In this document: in pieces, positions 44,711 through 54,531 of the stretch | Position numbering within the stretch: the first letter of the stretch is position 1 | How the letters are laid out: each line of letters starts with the position of its first letter | Notes under the pieces: model-generated | What the model saw: only the letters and a program-made list of their open reading frames with translations | What the model was told of the DNA's origin: nothing | Databases searched by the model: none | Assembly: GCF_014898055.3 (NCBI RefSeq) | Contig: NW_023601212.1 | Span: 39,730,329-39,794,328 of the forward strand | DNA: 64,000 bases | Direction of reading: 5' to 3' | Source: Talpa occidentalis | Taxonomy: Eukaryota; Chordata; Mammalia; Eulipotyphla; Talpidae | Translations under genes and position numbers: made by a program

Positions 44711-45193
44711 GAAATGATGATCTATATGCTGATAGCTTCCAAATGTTTATTTCCAGCCCTCAACTCCTGTCTCCATAAGTAACTGCCACTTTGGCTTATA
44801 ACTCACCATCTTAAACTTAATCTGCTCAAAATTGACATCCCCACATAAACTTATTCCTTCCCATGTTATGCCAATAACACCATTATTCTTTGTCTTTCAG
44901 GTCACAAACCTAGGAGTCATTTCTGAATCCATTATATCCCTCACTCCCCTAGTCAACCCATCAACTAATCCTAGCGACTATTTCCAAATCCTTGCAAATG
45001 CTTCATTTTCTCTCAACCTCCAGGCCACCGTGCCAATCCATGACCTATTCCATGAATAAATTACTCAGCTTCCCACTTGTTTGCTTACCTGCCTCCAGAC
45101 AGTTTTCTCTCCACTGTGGCCACAGTGAGCTTTGTAAACTCAGTGTTCCCTAAAATCACTCGTGGTGCATCACACTTAAGATAAAAGAGGACA

Positions 45194-45470
45194 GGGCCTC
45201 CCCAGTGGCACAGCGGTTGAACGCTGGGTTGTGAGGCTGCCCGCAGCCTCTGCAGCCCCGGTTCGATCCCTGGCTGCTCCCCGGCCACCAGAGGAGGGTC
45301 CCACATGGAGCGCAGACCTCTCCTGCCGCCCGCTGCTCCCTTCAGCAGTGTACTTCGGTCCTTCTGCCTGCTCTGCTTCCCGCTCTGGCTCTGGTGAATT
45401 CTCTCACCCTCCCGCGCTTCTGACTGTACCCAGTGCTTGTATAAATAAATAAATAAATATTTAAAAAAAA
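45194..45470 (+). repeat. tRNA-derived SINE, 'A' subfamily
   Basis: Flanked by AAGATAAAAGAGGACAG and AAGATAAAAGCGGACAG. It is the nearest SINE to the ECSIT promoter. Confidence 0.9.
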
Positions 45471-45949
45471 CAACAAAGAAAGATAAAAGCGGACAGGGTC
45501 TACCCTTCCAAACTAGGATTTTTGCACTTGCTTTCTCTGTTTGGAAATTTCTTTCCCCAGATCAGTCCATAGCTGTCTCTGGTCATTTGGGTCTGTACTG
45601 AAATGAGAAGCCTTCCCTTGACTGCTGCCCCTCTCCCATTCTAAAGCCCCCATTATCTCGATGAATGAGTTTTTAGCAATTATTAGCATCTGGAATAACC
45701 TGTTCTGTTTGTTTATGACTTGTTCAATATCTGGCTACCACAGGTCGGGATTTTTTTTGTCTGTCTCCCTCACTGTTTTGTCTTCAGCACCCGGGACAAT
45801 GCCTAGTATCTAACAGGTAACTAACACTATCAGTTGAATGGGAAGAGGAGCTAAATTTCTACAAAACTTCTAATAAATCTGAGTCCTGTCGCGGATGTAC
45901 CTACAGCAGCTCTGAGGCTGGCTGTAAGGATTCAGGGTCCTCTGGGAGA

Positions 45950-46070
45950 AACAGGCAGAAGCGGATTCGAATTCCAGCCTAGATGATGATTTGCGGAGTC
46001 ACCTCGGGAAAGGGCCTTAGCCTCTCCAAGCGTCAACTGTCCCATCTGCAAAATGGGAAATCAGTGGGGT
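45950..46070 (+). repeat. MIR fragment abutting the ECSIT promoter
   Basis: GATTCGAATTCCAGCC, CTTAGCCTCTCCAAGCGTC and CCCATCTGCAAAATGGGAAA are MIR core and 3' text, immediately beside the CpG island. Confidence 0.6.
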
Positions 46071-46460
46071 GAGGCGGCGGATACGAGGGCGCCCTTTGTC
46101 GCAGGTCCCTGTCCCGCATCCCTAAAGGTCATGGCGCCCTGGCCCTGCAACCGGATCTCTTTGGGGCCGCTCTCTCGCGCCGCCGCCCAGAATGGGCCAC
46201 CCTAGGGCCCAGCAATTCGCTCTCTTCCCGCCACGCGTTACCTACTTACTCACGCGGCGAGTCGCGTACTCCAGGCCAGGTCCGCCTTGCAGCTGGGCGC
46301 CGCCATATTGCTCATAGAACTTCCGGGTCATGTGCCACCAGGAAGACAGCAAATCGAGAACGCCGATTTAGCTGGTTCCCGCCCACAGATGGAGCCCCAC
46401 CAATAGAAATGCTCAACGGCTTAGTCTCCGCCTCATAACGAGTTAGGCTCCGCCCCCAAC
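45990..46460. promoter_or_regulatory. ECSIT: ECSIT CpG-island promoter
   Basis: GC- and CpG-rich, TATA-less. It holds the YY1-type site at 46299-46310, an ETS-type ACTTCCGGGT at 46319-46328, a CCAAT box near 46400 and GCCCGCC/CCGCCCC words further out. An old MIR fragment abuts the island on its low-coordinate side. Confidence 0.7.
46254..46310 (-). other. ECSIT: ECSIT untranslated exon 1 (inferred)
   Basis: A donor GCCGC|GTGAGT lies at 46253-46252 on the minus strand, directly below a YY1-type element (AATATGGCGGC, 46310-46299) that often overlaps start sites. This would be a short noncoding first exon spliced over 7.5 kb to the coding exon at 38691. Transcript data are needed for the exact start. 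Confidence 0.6.
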
Positions 46461-46929
46461 GAGGTAACCCTCACCTTAGACTTGCGTGTTGAGTGAGTCC
46501 TGCACCGATTCCACATTAGGAGCTTGAATGGGCGTGGGTCGTGAATCCAGCAGGCGGCCCCAGTTTTCACACCGGAAATGTGGGAAATGTTGAAGGTCGA
46601 CGTGTTGAATTCCTTCATTTGTTCCACATTTATTGACCGCTTTTGTGTGCTAGGTGATGAAGAGGGGGCGCTGCTAACCTAGCTCCAGGACTCGGAGCTG
46701 ACCACCTGTGCCTTGGTAGGCTCTTCCCTAAAATGAGTCAGTTATAACAGTATAGGTGTTTGTGAGGTTTATTTACGTTAATTTATGCAGAACAGCCATG
46801 TATGTGTTATCATAGGGGATTCCCTCCAACACCTTCCTCAACTTCCCAACCGTGGCACCTGGGACTACCCTCACTGAGGGTAAGGCTGTATGTTTACTCA
46901 TGGCTTTCTTGATTACAAATCACTGTGCA

Positions 46930-47560
46930 CTGTGGCCAGTGTGTTTTTGTGTGTGTGTGTGTTTGTGTGTCTGAGACTGCGATGTTGGGTATAATAGAGT
47001 TTGAGATTTTCATTCCTTTTTGTAGTGCACAAAACTGGAGCAAAGATGTCTAGGTGTGTGATTGTGTGTGGATCAGGAATGGCCCCATTTGTGTTAATGT
47101 GAGCCAGTCTGGGCATTGGTGTGTGTGGTTTTCAGTATGCCCATGTGTTTGTAACTGCACATACACCTGTATTTGTACCATTTCTTGGTACCTGTGAATC
47201 TGTATTGTGTTGGGGAAGGGTGCGGTGAGGTGTGGAATTTGTCACACAACTCTGAGGGGCTGTCAGTGTGTATGTGAACATTTCTGTGCTTGTTCCTATG
47301 CCTTAATGTGTGTGCGCGCGCGCACACACACACACACCAGTGGGTTGATGACTGTGTTTGTGACACCCTGTGTATCACCAATTTATAAGTGAATGATTGT
47401 GTTTCATCATTGAGACACTTGTGACTGTGTGCGATACCCATGTCTGTTGGAGCATGATTATACCTATCAGCATGCCTCTGTGATAGTATGTCTCTGACTC
47501 AGTCACACTGTGTGTGACTCTGCTCATGACACCCTCCCTGTGTGTCTCTGTGTCACAGCA
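46930..47560. repeat. Degenerate TGTGTGAC-type repeat region
   Basis: Many imperfect words such as GTGTGTGATTG, GACTGTGTGC and CACTGTGTGTGACTC over about 600 bp, a decayed tandem repeat. Confidence 0.5.
47307..47337. repeat. Alternating TG-CG-CA tract
   Basis: TGTG, then about six CG dinucleotides, then CACACA: perfect purine-pyrimidine alternation over 31 bp with a palindromic centre, a classic Z-DNA-prone sequence. Confidence 0.85.
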
Positions 47561-47636
47561 ATGGTGTGACAGGTTTAACCGTGCCAAATCTGGCGCTGTT
47601 ACGGGCCTGGTGTTTCATCCAGAGCTTCTGTCCCCT

Positions 47637-48200
47637 TGTCAAAGAATTTAACAAGAAGGAAGACAAATGGCATCCAAACAAGGTTTTATTAAGCTTGTGC
47701 ACAGGGGAGCCAGGACTCGAAGAGATTTCCAGCTTGGCTTCCTAAGGGAACAAAGAAGGGATTTTTAAGGGGTAGATCTATCAGGGTGGGGAATAAGGGA
47801 GCAGTGTTCTGTGTTGGGCTCTACTACTAAGGCATATGCAAATGGGTTACTTGTGTCTTCATATGTGGCATGTCTCATTAGCATCTTAAATCTCCACCCA
47901 GGGGTGAACATTCTAGCATGCTAGTGAGATTCTAGTCACACTAGATCTGGATTTTTACTAACTATGAATGCAGGAACCTCGGAAATCCTCCCTTCAGGAA
48001 ATTGTGAAACAATTATTAATCAGGATATAAGCATCTATTGGCCAGGTATGGTGCCTTTGGTCAGTCTGGTGGATTAAGCTGTTTAAAACAAGATGTTAGG
48101 TAGCCACCTGCCAGCTTGCAATCCTTCAGATGGAATACTGGGCAGAACAAGATGTTGGGCAACTCTCATCCTTGAAATTTTATTCACCTAGGTTATTTCA
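47637..48200 (-). mobile_element. Possible LTR of a second retroviral family
   Basis: About 560 bp with TG...CA-type ends in minus orientation and a minus-strand AATAAA (TTTATT near 47687). It lies directly beside the older LTR at 48263. Family not recognised; boundaries approximate. Confidence 0.4.
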
Positions 48201-48262
48201 GGACGGTCTCTGACCTTGTGGACTCTGTGTGATTGTGTCCAACCACAGATGTGTGTTTGAAA

Positions 48263-48815
48263 TGTTACAGGGCAGGGTAAGGGGCACCCTAAAACCCCCA
48301 AACCTGCCGGCTCTAAATAGGTTCTGCCATCTACTACATCAAGACAAAACATACTTGTGTAAGATCTTCAATGGAAAGTAACTTCAATACAATTAGTGTG
48401 CAACAAAGAAAATACAAAATATATTGTTTCCAAATCAAACACCTGAAGTTACCCTTCCCCTCGTGGGTAAATGCCCAGCAAAACAGGCTTGCCCAAAGCA
48501 AGCCCACTGAGGCCTGAAAGCCTAATACAAGTCTACGGCACCTCCTCATGGGGACCCATAGGAAAGGGACATAAGTGACCCAGCACATTTGGGACAAAGG
48601 GAGAAAAATAAAAATCAAGATAAGAACTTCCATCGTTAACCTCCCCAAGGGTCTCTCATCCATATGTATTTCAATCAGTCCAAGACCAAGAAGCAAATGC
48701 AGCTTTTTCACATGTCTCTCTGCTCCATGTACCTCCTCCAGGTCTCCTTGCTCTCCAGTCTTCTTTCTAGTTTCTTCTCCAGCTTTCTTCTTTTCCTGGG
48801 GACGACGTGCTTGCA
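48263..48815 (-). mobile_element. Older solo LTR of the same family, minus strand
   Basis: Reverse-complement matches the 53191 and 57705 LTRs along its length: the GTCCCCAGGAAA start region, GAGACCTGGAGGAGG, TTTACCCACGAGGGG, and the end GTAACA. It is clearly more diverged, and I see no matching target duplication. The 175-codon minus frame here is LTR sequence, not a gene. Confidence 0.75.
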
Positions 48816-50534
48816 GCCCTGGGTCCAGGGTGGAGAAGCCTGCCCTGTCTGTTTGTAGCACTTTGTGTGTATTTCTTTGTGACTGTGTGTCTGGTCCCCA
48901 GGGTATACCTATGTCTGCCTGAGCTCCAGCTGTGAGAGATGATGTGTTTCAGCCCCTGGATTTGTACATATTGCCCACTGTGTGTGGTAGGCTTGTGTTC
49001 TCCAGAGTCCCCTTGCCTCAGGGCATGCAGATTTTGGAGAGAGTGATGCTGAGTGTAGGACTTCTGTAGTCTGGCACAGGAGATGCCAGAGGCCTGGACG
49101 TGTCAACTGTCACAATGTAGTGACCACTCCTGCCTGTCCCCATAGTGTGCCCATCTTCTGGTTCAACCTCCTGCCTTGTCTTGTACCAAATGAGCCCCCA
49201 ATCTCTCAGAAAGTGCTCTCTGCAGCCTCGTGCAGGCCTGGGAGCTCCTTGGACTAAAGTGGATGCCTCAGGTGAGTCTCCAGGTAGGATAGGGTGGAGC
49301 CACGCAGAACAGAGGTGGTGCAAATTTTCCCCAGCCCTTTCCCAGGTTCCTGTCCTCCCTCTCCTTAGCCATCAGTGTTTCTAGGCCATACCACCTGAGC
49401 TCCACTGAGACAACATCAGTCTGAGAGCCAGCTGGGCTTGGGTGTATGTACTCCACCGAAGTCTGCCCCTACTCTATACTCTTTTGGATGGGGAACTGGC
49501 ATCATGTTGGGGGAGGGAGGGCAGTTTGGACACTGGCAGTGTCCATGTAAAGAAGGAACCCCTCTAGGGTGAGGTTGGCCCAGCTAAGGATCCTCATGGT
49601 CTAGCCACTGTCTCTATGCCACCAAGGCAGAAGTAGACCCAGAGCCTTGACCGCTCCATGCCAGCCCCCCATCTGCCCTGTCCAGCAGGGAGGGGTGCCC
49701 TAGATCTCTTGCCACCCTCACCAATGGACTGTGGTTGAGGCCCTGTGTTACCTGCTCCATGGTAATTAACTGCCTGCCCTATGAACTGTGGATGAGGCAC
49801 TGTTTCCTGGCATCCAGTTGGGGAAGAGGGACACAGGGTCACATTCATTCACTCCCCTTCTACTTCTGATCCTTGCCTCCTTCCTGATCTGGAGATGACC
49901 CTCCCCAACCAGGAGGTCAGATGTTCCTGTGTTCCCATGCAATGTCTCTATTTGGCATCCCCTACTTGGAGTAAAGGCCCCTAGAAACATAACTGCCCCC
50001 CACTACCCCACCCCCACATATTGAACATCTCCTATGTGGTTGGTTACCGTAAATTGCCAGGACAGGATTTTGTTTGTTGCATGTGGTGTTCCAGGATTAG
50101 GGACAAGGCCTGTAACATGGCAGGTGCTCAATAGATATTAGTTCAAAACATGAGTAACTGGATGGGTGAATGTTCCTGATGCTCATCTCAACCTTTCTTT
50201 AAACTAGCAACAATCCCTTGTCCCTTGTGACAACCCCATGTGACTGCCTTCTGCCTGCTTGCCTAATTACTCTGCTACTACCTTCCGTAGGGCCCCGGCC
50301 CCAGTGCTGCCTACACTACCTCCTTGACTTCTAGGTGACTTTTGTGTCTGCTCAAAGCCCTTTGTTATTTTGGGGTATTTGGATTTGGGTATGGGAGACC
50401 TTGCTGTTCCTTTGCTTCCCTCCCCCTCCCTCACCTGATCTCTCAGTCTCCTGTCCATAGTTGGTTGCTGAGTACATTGAGATGTCCCCAAAAGTTGCTA
50501 GTGGCCTTGCTGAGTAGTGTGCCCCTGCACGCTA

Positions 50535-50631
50535 CTGCATGTGGGTCAGGGGATCCAACTCATGCCTCAGTGGCTGGCGGTAGCTTGCTAGCACTGAGGC
50601 TTTAACCCTCCCTGCACCACCAGGAAGGCCC
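50535..50631 (-). repeat. 5' fragment of a SINE at the edge of a duplicated block
   Basis: Only the promoter-proximal part of a reverse SINE remains, ending CCACCAGGAAGGCCCCC. Its twin is the complete SINE at 53934-54184. Confidence 0.8.
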
Positions 50632-50831
50632 CCAAAAGTCATACTTTAAAAAGTAGTATGAGATGTAGTTTCACTGGACTGGGGGTGGCTCCTGGGCTCC
50701 CTGCAGAAAGCCCCAGTTTTAGTCTGTTAATAACCTGAGTGTTTAAGCACATGAAATTAGGATTTGACATCAGCAGAGGCCCCAGGTGGGACTATTATCT
50801 GCTCCCACAATGCCATTTCTGCAGTCTCAAG
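50540..50831 (+). repeat. Duplicated block, copy 1 (uninterrupted)
   Basis: About 290 bp starting in a SINE head, through ACTTTAAAAAGTAGTATGAG and AAGCCCCAGTTTTAGTCTG, to GCAGTCTCAAG. It matches 54092-54214 plus 58270-58417 with few differences; a 29-bp segment near 50781-50809 is absent from copy 2. Confidence 0.85.
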
Positions 50832-51262
50832 ACTGTGGTCCACAGACTGGCTGTGGTCTCTGAAGCCTACAACACTGCATGGTGGTGTAAATTTGAGAGG
50901 AGTTGACCTTGGATACGCTGTACATCCTCAACATCCTATGGATGCGTGCATTGCTCTGGCCATGGCCTAAGGCAGGGGAGCTCTCATTTCCCAGAGTAGA
51001 ATGTGAGAAGGAAGTGAAGGGATCTGGAAATTTCCCCAACCCTACTGTAGCCTTGAACCCAGGCTGCAGTGGGCAAGCTGTGCATAGGAACCCAAGGTTG
51101 TGCTCCATGAGAAAGCTTGGGTTCACTCAGCATGCTTTTGTTTAGTGTCCTCATTGTGCTAGCCACTAGTCTAAGCATTGAGGAGCAGCTGAGGGAATAT
51201 ATTCCTCAATTTGACAGACAAAAGAACACATCTCAATATTCTATAGAAATATATATGTATTT

Positions 51263-51518
51263 TAAAATATTTATTTATTTATGCATACAAGAGCTGGGGT
51301 AGGCCAGAGGTGCGGGGAGGGGTGGTGGGGGTGGTGAAAGGATTCACCAGGAGGACCTATTGAAATACACTGCTGAATGGAGCAGTGGGCGAGACACGAG
51401 AGGTCTGCTGCACCGTGTGGGTTAGCATTCTAGCCGGGGATTGAACTCAGGCCACAGTGGCTGATGATAGCTTCATAGTGCTAGTGCTGAGACTTAGCCT
51501 CTTACCACCAGGGAGGTC
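51263..51518 (-). repeat. tRNA-derived SINE
   Basis: Reverse copy flanked by TCTATAGAAATAT duplications. Confidence 0.88.
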
Positions 51519-51543
51519 CTCTATAGAAATATTTTTATAGCTA

Positions 51544-51811
51544 GGGCCTCCCTGGTGGTGATAGTGGTTAAACACAGTGCTTTGAAGCTATCTGCATCCT
51601 CTGCAGCAACCAATTCGATCCCCAACTGGCCAGGGAGCGCCCATATGGCACAGCAGACCTCTCCTGACTCGCCTACTGCTCCCCTCAGCAGTGTACTTCG
51701 GTCTATCTGCATGTTCTGTTCCCCACTCTGTCTCTGGTGAATCCTCTCACCTCCCACACCTCTGGCCGGTACCCCAGTTCTTGTAATCATAAATAGATAA
51801 ATATTAAAAAA
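51544..51811 (+). repeat. tRNA-derived SINE
   Basis: Forward copy 25 bp beyond the preceding reverse copy, forming an inverted pair that could fold in RNA. Confidence 0.88.
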
Positions 51812-51902
51812 TCATTAAAGTTTTAGTGATAATTGATTAATTGAGGTATAATTTGTAGACTTTATATATCAGCATGATATTCTTTAAGTCTTTTTTTTTT
51901 TT

Positions 51903-51994
51903 TTGTGGGACCCTCGCCGGTGGCCGGGGAACGAACAGGCGCTGCAGAGCTCTCGCAGCCCAGCACTCAACCACTGTGCCACCAGGGGAGGCCC
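51903..51994 (-). repeat. Truncated SINE fragment, 'A' subfamily
   Basis: About 90 bp of the tRNA-like head on the reverse strand, next to a T run. Confidence 0.75.
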
Positions 51995-52016
51995 CTTTAA
52001 AGGTCTTTTAAAACAT

Positions 52017-52320
52017 GGGCCTCCACGTTGGTGCAGCGGTTAAGCGTTGGTGCAGCGGTTGAGTGCTGGGTTGCGAAGCTGCGCGCACGCAGCCTCTGCA
52101 GCGCGGGTTCTATCCCCGGCTGCTCCCTGGCCACCGGAGGAGGGTCCTACATGGCGCGCAGACCTCTCCTGCCGCCCGCTGCTCCCCTCAGCAGTGTACT
52201 TTGGTCCATTTGCCTGCTCTGCTCCCTGCTCTGGCTCTGGTGAATTCTCTCATCTCCCCGCGCATCTGACTGTACCCAGTGCTTGTATAAATAATAAATA
52301 AATAAATGTTTAAAAAAATA
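52017..52320 (+). repeat. tRNA-derived SINE with a duplicated head segment
   Basis: The TTGGTGCAGCGGTTAAG segment near the A box is repeated in tandem, an internal duplication unique to this copy here. Confidence 0.85.
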
Positions 52321-52506
52321 AAAAATAAAACACATCACACCCAATTAGGATGGCTATTATTTTATACTTCCAGATTATAACAGTGCTAGTTAGGACGTAA
52401 AAAAAAAAAAGGGATCTTTGCACCTTTGTACATTGCTGTTGGAAATGTAAAACTGCTCAGCCACTATGGAAAACAGTCAAGTGGTTCTTCACAAAATGAA
52501 ATTGGA

Positions 52507-52757
52507 GGGCCTCCCTGGTGGTGCAAGGGATTAAGATACAGCGCTATGAAGCTATCTGCAGCCACTCAGCATGACCCCCAGCCAGGGAGGTGACCCACAT
52601 GGCACAGCAGCCCTCTCCTGTCTTGCCCGCTGCTCCCCTCCCCTCAGCAGTATATTTCAGTAGATCTGCCTGTTCTGCTCCCTACTCTGTCTCTGGTGAA
52701 TCCTCCACATCTTTGGCCTATACCCCAGCTCCTGTATGCATAAATAAATTTTAAAAA
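52507..52757 (+). repeat. tRNA-derived SINE
   Basis: Splits an L1 ORF2 3' end; AAAATGAAATTGG and AAAATGATATTGG flank it. Confidence 0.88.
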
Positions 52758-53190
52758 ATGATATTGGAATTACCGTATGATCTAGCAATTCTGCTTTCAG
52801 ATATGTACCCAAAAGAATTGAAAGCTGGGACTCACACAGATATTTGTATACCCATGTTTATTGTAACAATATTCATAATATCCAGAGCAATTAAAGTATC
52901 CATGGATGAGTAAATGGATAAACAAAATATGGTATACATACACAATGGAATATTATTTAGCATTAAAAAAGAAGGCATTTCTAAAACAACTACAACATGA
53001 ATGAACCTTGGTGTTATGCTAAGTGAAATAAGCCAGTCACATAAAGACAAATACTGTATGATTCCACATATGTGAGGAGCCTAAAGGAGAAAATTCATAG
53101 GGAAAGAAAGTAAAATGGTGGGTGTCAGGGGCTGGGGAGGAGGGCAGAAGGGAGTTGGTGTTTAATTGGAACAGCTTTTCAGTGTGGGAA

Positions 53191-53788
53191 TGTAACAGGG
53201 TGGTCCCCAGGAAAGGGGGAGGTTCCAGGTTCCCTGCCCCACCCAAGGAAGGGTTGGAGCTGAGCAGGAAGAGGAGAAGCTGCAGAAGAGACTGAGGAAG
53301 GAAGGAGCAGGATGGAGCCAGGAGACCTGGAGGAGGCGCATGGAGCCTAGAGACACGTAAAGAAACTGTGCTTGTCTTTTGGTCGTGGACTGGGTGACAC
53401 AGATGTGGGTGAGACCCGTGGGGAGGTGACAATGGCAGCTTTTATCTTGATGTTGATTTTGCTCTTTTCCTTCCGGGCTTGTCCGGTTGTTTCTGACCCT
53501 TTTCTGTGGGTCCCCACTGGAAGATGCTTTAGACTTGTAGCAGGCTTTGGGGCCTTGTTCTGGGCCGATCCCATATGGATGGAGTTTTACCCACGAGGGG
53601 ACGGGTAACTTTGGGTGCTTCATTTAGAAACTAGACTCTTTGCCTTACCTGTATTGTTTCCTAGTTTTATTAAAGTTCCTTCCCATTAAAGTCTCCTATG
53701 TTTTGTGTTGATGTGGCGGATGGCAGAACCCATTTAGAATAGGCAGGTTTGCGGGGGTTTGGGCTGCCCCTCTCCCTGTTCTATAACA
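53191..53788 (+). mobile_element. Solo LTR of an endogenous retrovirus
   Basis: 598-bp LTR starting TGTAACAGGGTGG and ending CTATAACA, flanked by the 4-bp target duplication GGAA (53187-53190 and 53789-53792). It contains late ATTAAAG poly(A)-type motifs. It lies inside an L1 3' UTR whose two halves read continuously across it. Class I (ERV1-like) is an inference from LTR style and duplication size. Confidence 0.88.
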
Positions 53789-53933
53789 GGAAGATGAAAA
53801 ATTTCCAATGACGGTGCTGCAGTGGTTGCACAACAATGTGAATGTAGTTAACACCACAGAACTGTATATTTTAAAATGGTAAATTTTAAGTAATTTATAT
53901 TTTATCACAATTTTAAAAAGTTATACTTAAAAA

Positions 53934-54184
53934 TTATTTTTATTTATGCATACAAGAGCTGGTGTGTAGGCCATAGGTACAGGAGGTGAGAGGATTCACC
54001 AGAGACAGAGTTGGGAACAGAATAGGCGGATCTACTGAAATCCCCTGCTGCAGTGAGCAGCAGGTGAGACAGGAGAGGTCTGCTGCGCCTTATGTGGGTC
54101 AGGGGATCCAACTCATGCCTCAGGGCTGGCGGTAGCTTGCTAGCGCCGAGGCTTTAACCCTCCCTGCACCACCAGGGAGGCCCC
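53934..54184 (-). repeat. tRNA-derived SINE
   Basis: Complete reverse copy; its head and flank match 50535-50640, marking a duplicated block. Confidence 0.88.
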
Positions 54185-54214
54185 CAAAAGTCATACTTTA
54201 AAAAGTAGTAAGAG

Positions 54215-54520
54215 GGGCCTCCCTGGTGGCGCAGCGGTTGAGCGCTGGGTTGCGAAGCTGCCCGCAGCCTCTGCAGCGCCGGTTTGATCCCTGGCTGCTC
54301 CCCGGCCACCAGAGGAGGGTCCCACATGGCGCGCAGACCTCTCCTGCCGCCCGCTGCTCCCCTCAGCAGTGTACTTCGCTCCTTCTACCTGCTCTGCTCC
54401 CCGCTCTGGCTCTGATGAATTCTCTTACCCTCCCGCGCTTCTGACTGTACCCAGTGCTTGTATAAACAAACAAATAAATAAATAAAATACGTGCCTCTTT
54501 AAAAAAAAAATAAAAAAATA
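54215..54520 (+). repeat. tRNA-derived SINE, 'A' subfamily, inside the duplicated block
   Basis: Target duplication AAAAGTAGTAAGAG at 54201-54214. The downstream copy starts at 54521 and is itself split by the retrovirus after GTAA, resuming at 58274. Confidence 0.92.
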
Positions 54521-54531
54521 AAAAGTAGTAA

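Larger units (their letters stand above)
52326..53931 (+). mobile_element. L1 3' end (ORF2 tail and 3' UTR)
   Basis: Contains typical L1 ORF2 end phrases (ATGGAAAACAGTCAAGTGG, ACACAATGGAATATTATTTAG) and a 3' UTR (GAACTGTATATTTTAAAATGG). It is interrupted by the SINE at 52507 and the solo LTR at 53191. Confidence 0.8.

Noticed and set aside
48334..48861. 175-codon minus-strand open frame with hydrophobic stretches
   Set aside because: Almost entirely within an old LTR; the same region in sister LTRs is non-coding and the frame is not maintained.
52047..52301. Many 60-90-codon frames reading like one another across 29-64 kb
   Set aside because: They are translations of the SINE in either strand, so their similarity reflects repeat copies, not a gene family.
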